In this document: positions 1 through 10,370 of the stretch, piece after piece
Layout: each line of letters starts with the position of its first letter
Numbering within the stretch: position 1 is the stretch's first letter
DNA from: Saccoglossus kowalevskii
Lineage: Eukaryota; Hemichordata; Enteropneusta; Harrimaniidae
DNA length: 21,209 nt
NCBI RefSeq assembly: GCF_000003605.2
Contig: NW_003113963.1
Span: 128,038-149,246 of the forward strand
Direction of reading: 5' to 3'
Notes under the pieces: model-generated
What the model was told of the DNA's origin: nothing
Databases searched by the model: none
What the model saw: only the letters and a program-made list of their open reading frames with translations
Made by a program: the position numbers and the translations under genes

Positions 1-1555
1 ACTCGTATCTTATGCCATCTCTCAATAGTAACTCGTATCCCATGCTATCCCCCAACAGTAACCCTTATCTTATGCCATCTCTCAATAGTAACTCGTATCC
101 CATGCCATCTCACAACAGTAACTCGTATCCCATGTCATCTCTCAACAGTAACCCGTATCCCATGTCATCTCTCAACAGTAACCCGTATCCCATGCCATCT
201 CTCAACAGTAACTCGTATCTTATGCCATCTCTCAATAGTAACTCGTATCCCATGCTATCCCCCAACAGTAACCCGTATCTTATACCATCTCTCAACAGTA
301 ACTCGTATCCCATGTCATCTCTCAACAGTAACTCACACTCATATCCCATGCCATCTCTCAACAGTAACTCGTATCCCATGTCATCTCTCAACAGTAACTC
401 GTATCCCATGCCATCTCTCAACAGTAACTCGTATCCCATGTCATCTCTCAACAGTAACTCACACTCATATCACATGCCATCTCTCAACAGTAACTCGTAT
501 CCCATGTCATCTCTCAACAGTAACTCGTATCCCATGTCATCTCTCAACAGCAACCCGTATCTTATGCCATCTCTCAACAGTAACTCATATCCCATGTCAT
601 CTCTCAACAGTAACCCGTATCCCATGTCATCTCTCAACAGTAACTCGTATCCCATGTCATCTCTCAACAGCAACTCGTATCCCATGCCATCTCTCAACAG
701 CAACTCGTATCCCATGCCATCTCTCAACAGTAACTCGTATCCCATGTCATTTCTCAACAGTAACTCGTATCCCATGTCATTTCTCAACAGTAACTCGTAT
801 CCCATGTCATCTCTCAACAGCAACTCGTATCCCATGCCATCTCTCAACAGTAACTCATATCCCATACCATCTCTCAACACTAACCCGTATCTTGTGCCAT
901 CTCTCAACAGTAACTCGTATCTTATGCCATCTCTCAACAGTAACCCGTATCTTATGCCATCTCTCAACAGTAACTCATATCCCATGCCATCTCACAACAG
1001 TAACTCGTATCCCATGTCATCTCTCAACAGTAACTCATATCGCATGCCATCTCTCAACAGTAACTCGTATCCCATGTCATCTCTCAACAGTAACTCGTAT
1101 CCCATGTCATCTCTCAACAGCAACGTGTATCTTATGCCATCTCTCAACAGTAACTCGTATCTTATGCCATCTCTCAACAGTAACTCGTATCCCATGTCAT
1201 CTCTCAACAGTAACCCGTATCCCATGCCATCTCTCAACAGTAACTCGTATCTCATGCCATCTCTCAATAGTAACTCGTATCCCATGCCATCCCCCAACAG
1301 TAACCCGTATCTTATACCATCTCTCAACAGTAACTCGTATCCCATGCCATCCCCCAACAGTAACCCGTATCGTATGCCATCTCTCAACAGTAACTCGTAT
1401 CGCATGTCATCTCTCAACAGTAACTCGTATCCCATGTCATCTCTCAACAGTAACCTGTATCTTATGCCATCTCTCAACAGTAACTCGTATCCCATGTCAT
1501 TTCTCAACAGTAGTCCGTATCCCACACAATCTCTCAACAGTAACTCGTACACAAC
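1..1555. repeat. 30-bp minisatellite, about 51 tandem units
   Basis: The unit is ctcaacagtaactcgtatcc followed by catgccatct, repeated head to tail from the left edge, so the array is truncated by the window. Two units carry an in-frame 6-bp expansion (cactca) near 333 and 459, exactly 126 bp apart, which points to block duplication. Because 30 is a multiple of 3, one open unit makes the whole array open, and several frames on both strands are open. One plus-strand frame (12-1649) would read as a decapeptide repeat LNSNSYPMPS ending in a short glutamine run and a stop. Differences between units include many that would change the residue (TCG/CCG, CCC/CTT, CCA/TCA, TCT/TTT) as well as silent ones (AAC/AAT, AGT/AGC, TCG/TCA). 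There is therefore no clear sign of protein-level constraint. I call it a repeat; coding is possible but unproven. Confidence 0.95.
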
Positions 1556-2525
1556 AGTACCTCATGCCACCTATCACCAGCAACAACAACAGCAACAAAA
1601 CATTGATTTTGCTGTTTATAATATTAATGTGTATTACTCCAGCACATGAACACATACACAAATTGTGACACGGGACTAACTTATTTGAACAACAACATAC
1701 ACAGGATATGACATTTCTCGGCTACGTCACACCCTTATTTGTGTCTGATGTAGGGAAACCGGACGAAGTTTTTACGACAAGTTGTATTATTTCAAAGTGC
1801 CCAAATAAAATGTTGTTAAGGAGTACATCATTATTTATGCGATGGGCTTTTGGAAAAAAAAAACTATATGCTAAAAGAAACGATATCAAGGAAGCAATAA
1901 CCAATAATTGCCACTTTGACATGAATAAGTATCACACTTGCCCCTGAACGCCATACACCACATTCAACGCGGCCGATCCCGAGTAATCTCACGGGAATGA
2001 CCTAACACATTCGAGAAGCGATGCAGTTCGATTGCAACAACAGGTGGGAATGCTGATAAAGAAATCGTGTAGTCACAATAGTTGACTGCCTGCCGTCCCA
2101 CATAATTCAACTTCACGAGGCGGAACTGTGAATCATAAAGAAATCAATTGGTTGTTTTGTCATTTCGTGTTTTAGCGAAAGTATATTTTGTTTTCAAAGC
2201 AGTGACCGAGAGAGACCTTATAATGTTACATATATTTACTGGGATAGTTATGAGCAAAGTCCACCCGTTGCCCCGGCACTTGCCAGTCGTCTCGGCTCGC
2301 CTTGCCTCTCGTATACGGCGCTCAAAGTCCAGTTCCGTTTTAAAATATACACTGTAAACATCCCTTTTTTAAATTCAATCGACTGAAAAATTCCAGGTTA
2401 AGCCTATAAGTCTATTTATCAAGAGTCTGGCACGAGACGGAATCACAAAACTGACCCTGAACGGAACGAAGACTTCACCGTAAAGCGACACGAACTGATT
2501 CAAGCTGTGGGTAACGTGTTGTAAC
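1556..2525. other. Gene-free stretch between the minisatellite and the fusion gene
   Basis: I see only short chance reading frames with no recognisable family here. The last few hundred bases presumably contain the promoter and 5' UTR of the gene starting at 2526. I find no convincing TATA box or other core promoter motif. Confidence 0.5.
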
Positions 2526-3064
2526 ATGGCAGCACCATCGCGGCGCAAGTCTCTCTGCTCGTCACTGGTCCAGCAAAGGGAAGAAATTGCACCGCTTTTA
2601 AAAACTGAATTACGGGAAGGTGAGTCGTGGTAAGTAAGATAGTCTAACTACGGACACTTTCTTGGTCGATGCGTATAAACCAGTACTGAATTTGTTATAG
2701 AACGTTGGGTAACCCATTTATAGCTGACTCTTATTTTTCTAATGTCTTTGTTTAAACTGGGGCATATCGTCTATATATTTTGAATTATTCTAGAATTCGA
2801 TTTCAATTTAAAAAAATTAAATTAATTCACTGTTTCATACCGATATAAGTGAAATAGTCATAACGATAACGGTGACCCGGTTACCATGCATGATTTCAGT
2901 GTATGCTCATTTCGTTGGGGGGGGGGCATCCATGTCAGTCAATTTCTGTAAAGTATGTGTTGTAACACGCGAGTACTTAAACATTGGGTACACGTAATAA
3001 CATTACGTAGCATTGATTTGATTTGATTTGATTTGATTTGATTTGATTTGATTTGATCAAATCA

Positions 3065-3111
<47 letters not shown>

Positions 3112-6100
3112 TCCATATTCATATATCTTTACAGGTATTTAATTTCAACTAAATGGTTATCGGCATGGAAGAAATATGTTGGTTTTGACGACCATGGTAG
3201 AACTGGGTTTGGTGGATATCCCGGATGTATTGATAATTCACCAATACTACGAGGTAATATATGCACACGTGGAATATTGGGAAACAGAGACGCCGCCAAC
3301 GGCTACAGCGCCTCGCATACTTTTTCTTAATGGGCTACTTAAACAATGACGTGTCTCACTACCTTTTAACGGGCCGGCTATCTAAACATTGGTAGACATT
3401 TACAATGTGTGTGCATGTTTCCCCTTTTACCGCTCCCTTGACACTTAAAACAAGAATGTGGTAATCCGGGGAAAGAGTACACACGCCACTGTGGGCGCAG
3501 TCAACCGTGCTGCTTCCAGCAACAAGCTCAACCCACGAATACTGATCTCGATTTAAATGGTTGATATGAAATTACATAGATACATTAAATATATTGCAAT
3601 GCGCCATTCATATAGACAATAACATACGAATAAAAACACACAAATGTGGAAATGATGAAAATAGTTGCAGGCCACCCTAACTTACTTATTTTTCTATTTC
3701 AATAACAGAAGATGGAAAACTGAAAAAGAATATTGTTGAGGAACTGGACTTCGTGGCTGTTCCCAGTGCAGCATGGGATAGATTGAGCGCTTGGTATGGG
3801 GTAACAGTCAATCAGCAGCCACTGGAAAGAAAAATTATAAAACAAGGGGTCTTCTCAAAAACGTTCAAAGTCGAACTATATCTAATGGATTTTTATCTGG
3901 GCTTACTATCCCAGCCTGGAAAAGGAATGAAAGATGAGTTCAGTAGAACTGATAAAATAGGTAAGTGAATTGTGTTTCTTTTTTATTTCGCCAAACCATA
4001 GTCACTCTACTAGTAGATTGACTGTGGCCAAACCAATGTAAAAGCTACCCATGGATGTGGTTAAAGCACGCCGTGGTTAAAGGTGATTTTTGTGAGTGTT
4101 TATAAATGCAAATTGTTTTGATACTTCCATAACTACCTGGTCAATATAATTTGTGTTACACGTTATTTTTATTGTTATTGAACCGTGAAAAACTAAACAG
4201 ATACAACAATTCCAAAACTTGTTATTGTCTAAAAAAGTAGTACTGCATACTAGTAGATAAAGTGGGGGAGTCGTCACCTGCGCATGTGTCAGATGGCCAT
4301 AGCGTGTCATTGTTTACAAACAAGCATCTACCCGTGAGCCTTTGCATTTTTAGTGTGTGTCGCTTGAGACTCAATTCCCGCGCTAGTCTGGTTCCCTGCC
4401 CCATTTCAACGCTGAGGGCGGTGAAAACTTGGGCAGGGAACCAGACTATTCCCGCGCGTGCGCAGGTGACGACCCTCCCGCTTTAATTTATGTTACAAAT
4501 ATACACAAACAATATACTGGTAATATATTTTCTATTCTGCGCTATATGAATAAACAATATGAAATGAGTTGACATTGAAAAGATTTTACATGAAAAGAAT
4601 ATATTGTATGGCAGTTTTTGTGGTCGATTTATATATTTCGAGAGTACCCTTACTAGTAACACTTTCAGAAAACATGTAATACTTGTAATAAATTGAATAG
4701 GCTGGGGAACACTAATGTGTTGACACTCTGCGTATTATTCATGAACTTCAGTGTTTCTGTTCCCATATTAGGGTACATACACTGGAAAGTGAGAAAAATG
4801 TACAAGATCGATTCAAACAAGGAGACGCGATTATGGAATAAGTTCATGTCCAACACCTATGAACAACTACGAGACCAAGACGCCACACTTCACGAAGCGA
4901 GTCTGTATCAAGGCCAGGTAAAATATACCGTGCAATGTAACTGAATGTAATCCTCTCTGAATCATCGCGCACGTTTCATACAGCTCAATTGGTTTTTATT
5001 CATTCACTGGTAATTTGGTTTATCCCCTAGGTCATTTTAATCGAAGAACGTACTCCCAGTGGCGGTTGGACAAGGTAAGAGTCGCTCGGGGAAAGTGTAA
5101 TCACGGTAACAAATCTTTTTTTAGTAACCGTGGTGTAATATAATATAACGAGGGCGCCCTTACAATGTAGGAGACGTGTGCAAATTTGGAACACAGAAAG
5201 CAAGCGTAATGTGTCTCAGTGTGAAAATAGTGATGCAACACGAAATTTGATTTGCTTGATTTTGTTTAATATTGTCTTGATGCTCTTTTTGGGATAGTTA
5301 TATTATATTGGAACTTAAACACTGCAATTGATTAAATTTCGGAAATTGTATATGTCTCATATTTTTAAATAATCATTTCACAGAAAGGAAAAATCTGGAG
5401 GATACACAGAAAGTTGTCTACTAAAGTACAAAAGGGATGAAACTGTACATACTGGTAAACATTTGTTTCTTTTACGTTGTGTTTTCACTCACGCTCGTTG
5501 CTTGTGTCATAAAGTAGTAACGAGGTATGTTTGCGACTAGACTCGGTTCGAGCTCCCCGGGCGAACCGCTCGAGACACTGTGTATAATAACTATATATAT
5601 ATATATATAAGCGAGGGTCAGAGAATGGAAATCTTGCCTAGTTCACGTCAAATGGCCGACGGAGACCCATTCACTTCAGAACAATCAGATATTTAAAAAT
5701 AAATAAACAGTCTTTTCATCAGAATAAATTGTACAGTATCATTTTTTGTTACAGATAAATTGGCCAATGTGGTGGACGGCCTACAAGGGGATTTCACGAC
5801 GTTTCTACAGGTTAAGCAATCTCAGTACCAAAAAGAAGAAGACATGCTGACGGCAAACTTCCAACGATTCGTAGACCAGGCCAAGCTACGGTTTGAAGAA
5901 GAGGAACGGTCTCTGGCGGAGCGCGATGAAGAGCTGAGGGATCGAGACAAGACGCTTAGAGGGCTGGAGTCCGACTTCAGAAAGAAATCGGACAATCTTG
6001 AGTGCGAGTGGAAGAAACTGAATGACGATAAAGCAGAATTCGCCCAGAAAGTCAAGGAGAAGGACGAGCAGTACCGAAAAGAGAGGCGGGAGTTCCGAGA

Positions 6101-6533
6101 GGAGTGCCGGAAACGTGAGAAAGAGCTGACGGCGAGGAAGGATGTAGTTGATAAAATGGCAGAGGAGCTGGACATCGAGAAGAAGAATATGGAAGAAATT
6201 AACAGAATACAGAAGAGCAGGATCACACTAGACGTAGGGGGCAGCCTTTTCAAGACGTCGATAACAACTCTTCTAAAGGACTCCGAGTCGATGCTGGCTG
6301 TTATGTTTAGCGGACGTCACCCATTGAAAACAGAGGACGATGGGAGTTACTTCATTGACAGAGACGGCACCCATTTTAGGCTTATTCTGAATTATCTGCG
6401 TGAAGGAGAGGTCAAGGAGGGCACACTGCCAGAGGACGTACAGACATTGAAAGAAATCAAAAATGAAGCGGAGTACTACCAACTGAATGCACTAATGAAA
6501 ACAGTTGAAGACATGATAACACAGTTACCCTGA
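2526..6533 (+). CDS. DUSP-UBL / coiled-coil / KCTD-type BTB fusion protein, 7 exons, 504 aa
   Basis: Exons read as 2526-2629, 3135-3253, 3709-3960, 4772-4917, 5031-5074, 5384-5454 and 5755-6533. All junctions are GT..AG and the frame is kept throughout (1515 nt with stop TGA 6531-6533). The ATG has A at -3 and G at +4. Residues about 20-125 form a DUSP domain (WYLISTKW, WKKYVGFD, YPGCIDNS, ELDFVAVP, WYGV). Residues about 135-222 form the linked ubiquitin-like domain (KETRLWNKFMSNTYEQL, LYQGQVILIEE). Both resemble USP4/USP11/USP15. Residues about 256-398 are an extremely charged E/K/R coiled coil. Residues 401-500 are a KCTD/T1-type BTB domain (RITLDVGG, DGSYFIDRDGTHFRLILNYL, EAEYYQL). The USP catalytic domain, with its Cys and His boxes, is absent. 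KCTD-type BTB domains often bind cullin-3, so a substrate-adaptor or USP-interacting role is plausible, but that is inference. The only weak point is whether transcripts really join exons 6 and 7. Confidence 0.83.
3013..3112. repeat. ATTTG pentamer array that flips into an AATC tetramer array
   Basis: In intron 1 of the fusion gene, about eight ATTTG units run into a perfect 22-bp palindrome centred on GATC at 3055-3058. After it come two AAATC units and then a run of AATC tetramers ending near 3112. The two halves are near reverse complements, so the array can fold into a cruciform. Confidence 0.9.
4258..4485. mobile_element. MITE with ~30-bp imperfect terminal inverted repeats
   Basis: The left end (TAAAGTGGGGGAGTCGTCAC, continuing to about 4289) is matched on the opposite strand by the right end (about 4454-4485). 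Both contain GTCGTCACCTGCGCA, with a few transitions between the arms. The ends fall on TA, compatible with a TA target duplication of the Tc1/mariner type. The 228-bp element has no coding capacity. It lies in intron 3 of the DUSP-KCTD gene and contains a second, smaller inserted element at 4384-4448. Confidence 0.8.
4384..4448. mobile_element. 65-bp nested miniature element with perfect 18-bp TIRs and 9-bp target duplication
   Basis: The arms tagtctggttccctgccc (4384-4401) and gggcagggaaccagacta (4431-4448) are perfect reverse complements around a 29-bp loop. They are flanked on both sides by the same 9 bases, ttcccgcgc (4375-4383 and 4449-4457). A 9-bp duplication fits a Mutator-like or similar transposase. 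It sits inside the larger MITE, so it arrived later. Confidence 0.75.
5592..5609. repeat. TA dinucleotide microsatellite
   Basis: A short run of alternating T and A lies in the last intron of the DUSP-KCTD gene. Confidence 0.9.
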
Positions 6534-8204
6534 CGTCACGGAAAATGTTCAAATACATTTGCTTTCAATATTAGTAGTCAAAAACAATAGGATATCATCA
6601 TCTTCTCGGCTTATTTCAGTAATCTGATATGTATAAAAATGTAGCTAAAGTTGATGATTAAACTAATGTTAATTTTTCTCTGACTGTTCACATCATCTGA
6701 TATTATAATGGTGGTCGGCGACTTGCTACTCACAATATAGTAACGATTACTCTAGTTTTATCGACGTAGAAACCATCTTCGTGAGAAGAAGATGAAACCA
6801 AATAACGAACTTTCGTAAACAGCGCCATCTATAGTATCGAAACTGACTCTACAATCGGACGGGGGGGGGGGTGAAGAAACTTTAAGTTAAAGCTCACTAC
6901 TACAAACCACAGTCCTGGACTGTGTACAAACATACTGTTTTAAAACTGCCTAATAATCCCGGCCATACTGAAAAGTAATAACCGTGGCCTAATGCGTTTC
7001 CAAATGTCATAGTTTTTGTATTGGAATTCGTGTTGAAGACATTTCTCATACCTGCAATTACACGCTAAGAACGCAAGGGCCATGGGTAGACGCTTGTTTG
7101 TAAACAATTACACTCCCCCGCTTTAATATTACCATGCCTTTTCCCTCCATGATAGTACAGATTGTAATTATAAGGAACAGATAACTGCGATCCGTGATGA
7201 AATATGCCAAGTCAGGACCTCTGTATTAATAATACCCTCTTTCGTCTTACCATGAAGGTGTTTAGCTCCATGCTCTTACGGCCTGGAGTTATGTTCCTTA
7301 GGCTTGCAGACAGCCACGTCACACCCATGAAGTTGGATTATTTTTTGTCTCAGACAGAAATTGCATGACGCTGTTTTCAAATGTCTGTGGGTTTCAGTCA
7401 TAGTTCTCAATAAACACCCTGAGATTGAATATCTGTCATCTTAGTATGCAAACTTATATTTTACAGACTAACATACAACAGTAAAATAGACACACTATTG
7501 AACTACATATACAATTTTCGAACGAGTGGAAAACCAGTGTAACTTGTAACCCAACTAATTAGTTGTCCGAGCATGTGATATTTGTGTCACGGGGTGTCGA
7601 AAATCACAGGATTAAGATGTAACCTTAGACGGACCACGGAGCTAATCTCTTTTTAATACCATGCTCAGACTCAGTCTCTTGACTGTACTACATGCATATA
7701 TACGAGAATAATTAGTACTGACATACCGAAAGCGGACCCGTCATCTTTTCAAACTAACAAACTGGTCTATGCAATAAGCATGTCTAGTAATCCGCTAAAA
7801 CTCTTGTAGATCAGTTTCTTGTAAGGTTCGCGTAGCTAAATGTATGATTTCCTTAAATCTTACGGGCGCCGGAGAATGGAGAAATATACATCGTCGTGTT
7901 TATCCCTCGTAACTATGTTGACATTATGGTGCAAAACGCGTTCTTTTGGCAAAAATCAGTCAAAATCTGTTGTATCACTGAATAGTTAACTTTCCCAGTC
8001 AATCAATCATGGAGCTCCATTGGTTTTCTTCATTGGGGTCTTTCTAGCTCCCATGAAGTATTCAAATTCCAAAATTTATAGTGATTTATTTACTCAATAT
8101 TGTAAGTATATAATGTGTACTAACCTCCCACATAAACAATGGTGACTAACAGGGCATCTGTCACTATCTTTGACCAAAAAAACAACAAACAAGCAGCCAG
8201 TCGG
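6534..8204. other. Gene-free stretch with 3' UTR of the fusion gene and a MITE end
   Basis: A possible variant poly(A) signal ATTAAA is at 6657-6662 and a canonical AATAAA at 7409-7414. Either could end the transcript of the gene that stops at 6533. There is an 11-G tract at 6861-6871. 7084-7126 matches, in inverted orientation, the internal and terminal sequence of the MITE at 4258-4485 (a shared gcttgtttgtaaacaat core and a cccccgctttaat end), so it is a truncated sibling copy. I see no coding exon. Confidence 0.5.
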
Positions 8205-9048
8205 CTGAGATAGCTCCGCTGTTAGCAATGCAAATTTAAATTAAAGAACAGGAAATATCATCAGAAAATGAACAATATGTATAGTATCAAAGCAATGGGA
8301 CTTGCTGTTTTCAACAAGAATTCAAAAATATAACTTTTCACCAAAAATGACAAAAATAATCATCAAAATTAGATAATTGAAGATATTACCACGGAATTAA
8401 CAAATCTGAAAGAGATCCACATGTAGTACCTATATATATGTAATATAAAAACAATGGGACTTGCGGTTTTCAACAAGAAGTCGAAAATATCACTTTTTAC
8501 CAAACATGACAAAAATATTCACCAAAATTAGAGAATTAAAAATATCATTACAAAATGAACAAATCTGAGAGAGGTCCACATGTAGTACCTATATATGTAA
8601 TATCAAAGCAATTGGACTTGCGGTTTTTAACAAGAAGTCGAACATATCACTTTTCACCAAAAATGACAAAAATATTCACCAAAATTAGAGAATTAAAGAT
8701 ATCATTACAAAATGAACAAATCTGAGAGAGATCCACATGTAGTACCTATATATGTAATATCAAAGCAATTGGACTTGCGGTTTTTAACAAGAAGTTGAAA
8801 ATATCACTTTTTACCAAAAATGACAAAAATATTCACCAAAATTAGAGAATTGAAGATATCATCATGAAAATAATGAACAAATCTGAGAGAGGTCTAGCCA
8901 AGGAACATACACACTAAGTATCAAAGCATTCAGGCTTGTAGTTTTCAAGAAGAAGTAAAAAATATAAAACATTGACACGGACGACGACGACGGACAATCA
9001 CTCATATGATAAGCTCCGCTCGACAAAGTCGACAGCGGAGCTAAAACA
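8205..9048. mobile_element. Pearl/HINE-like non-autonomous Helentron element with ~158-bp tandem core repeats
   Basis: The left part carries agctccgctgttagc (8212-8226). It is followed by five copies of a 157-161-bp unit, best tracked by the ggacttg-type motif at 8298, 8457, 8614, 8771 and about 8932. After these come an ACG-rich microsatellite (8976-8994) and a terminal hairpin (9012-9042) whose arms are agctccgct and agcggagct, with an inner cgac/gtcg pair. The same agctccgct thus appears at both ends. Core repeats, an ACGG/ACG microsatellite and a 3' subterminal hairpin match the known architecture of bivalve pearl elements and Helentron-associated elements. There is no coding sequence. 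Exact outer boundaries are uncertain by several bases. Confidence 0.7.
8240..8960. repeat. Five tandem copies of a ~158-bp unit
   Basis: The unit starts about aatgaacaaatctgagagag and includes cacatgtagtacctatatat, a ggacttgcggtttt block and ccaaaaatgacaaaaatatt. The middle copies (about 8457-8860) are the most alike. The first and last copies are more diverged, the usual pattern of an array that homogenises from its centre. Confidence 0.88.
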
Positions 9049-10370
9049 CTAAAAAATAGAAATTTTCTAGTGTCTTTGCTTTTACTAAATAAGCAAATCC
9101 GGTCCATGAAAGGAAGACCAAATTCAAGGGATTCTAACAATACTTCCAAAGACATCATTGCACAAGAAAAGATTGCAGCTCGTTCCAGAGATATTGGAAT
9201 GGAGAGCACGACAGCACAAATGAAAAGAAAGTTGAGTCTTCGGCGGGCGGATTGTAAGGATTGCAGTGGCCGAAAGTGAAAGTCTTTCGATTTTTGCATG
9301 ACCCCCAAACTATTTGTGTTTCGTTCTATCTCAGACTAGTAATACAGTCCATGGAAGGTACTAACACTCTGTGTACAGTCTGAGGTTCTATAGAACCCGA
9401 ATAGGTGACGCCCATGTCGCCGATTTTCATTCAACTGTCCATTTTGTCGAATGACATGTCGTCAACAGTCAACAATTATCGTTATTCAAGCGTCCAACTA
9501 CCACACAATGAAGTACAAATTAATGAAATCATTGCTCACTTTTGTCTTTATTGTGTAGTAAAACTATTTAAAGTCAGAAAATCACAACTTTTTATATGGT
9601 TGTTAATTACATAGATTCACTGCGAATTACGTCGCAAGTGTGTTTGTCTGGTGCCGATCTGTTTGTTTCCCTAAATAGTACAGTCGTATAAATTAATAAC
9701 GTTATAGAGACTGTAATCTGAATTTGCATTGCTGTTGTTTTTAACAGTGGAACTAACACGTACACTTTTCTGGTTACTGTACAGATTGGGTAAACGACGG
9801 GTGAACGCGAAATTCCTGTGACCGCTGCGGCGAAATCCCAACAGACTTGCCGTTACTGTAAGCGCCCTCACGTTCTACCGACCACAGCAATTTCGCTTTC
9901 CTCCTTCGTTTACGCAATTTATATTTTTCATCGGAATCGCAACAGACTGCAAGAAAGTCTAAGGTCCGCCATGTTGGACACTTCTGGCGTGACAAATCTG
10001 CGCTCGAAAGGAAAGAGGACCGGCTTAAAGTTTAACCCGGTCTAAGTAATGAGGTTGTGGCTGTCCGAAAACGTACCAAACCATAACTATTCATTGAGAA
10101 AGAATTTTTGCAGATGCTCATATTAATTAAAATGGTTGTGAAAGTCCCAAATTTAAACTTATTATCGTTTCGTAATAAAGTATATACAGTGCACAATGTG
10201 AAGATTTAGTCATCATTTTTATTTAACCACTATTTATGTACAACCTTATACATTTTGCACGTGTTCAAATAAGATTTCAAAAATTGCTTGTTTTCTAAAT
10301 TTTAAAATCGTTTTTTTTTTAGCATGTTTCACTATTCACTGTCCATTCCAAGTGCAAACGAACCTGTATC
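9049..10370. other. Mostly empty stretch with a CpG-rich patch
   Basis: No confident gene is present. About 9780-10040 is richer in CpG than its surroundings. On the minus strand it holds ccaacatggcgg (9966-9977), close to the YY1 consensus that often surrounds start codons in animal promoters. The minus frame 9995-9774 encodes a short basic segment (KLRKRRRK, then EREGAYSN) faintly like the N-terminal region of PIF/Harbinger transposases, but it is too short to call. Confidence 0.4.

Noticed and set aside
110-1552. Long minus-strand and alternative plus-strand open frames within the minisatellite
   Set aside because: A 30-bp unit keeps every stop-free frame open, so these frames are a by-product of the repeat.
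1-1555. CRISPR-like array
   Set aside because: Units abut with no unique spacers, and the window is eukaryotic in character.
1708-2357. Two short plus-strand frames of 69-79 residues
   Set aside because: No recognisable motif, unusual composition and no splice context; length is within chance.
5822-6253. 143-residue serine-rich minus-strand frame
   Set aside because: It is the antisense of the E/K-rich coiled-coil exon, which naturally gives Ser/Phe-rich shadows.
8862-9308. Opposing frames of 148 (minus) and 69 (plus) residues
   Set aside because: Both overlap the end of the Helentron-like element and its flank and show no family features.
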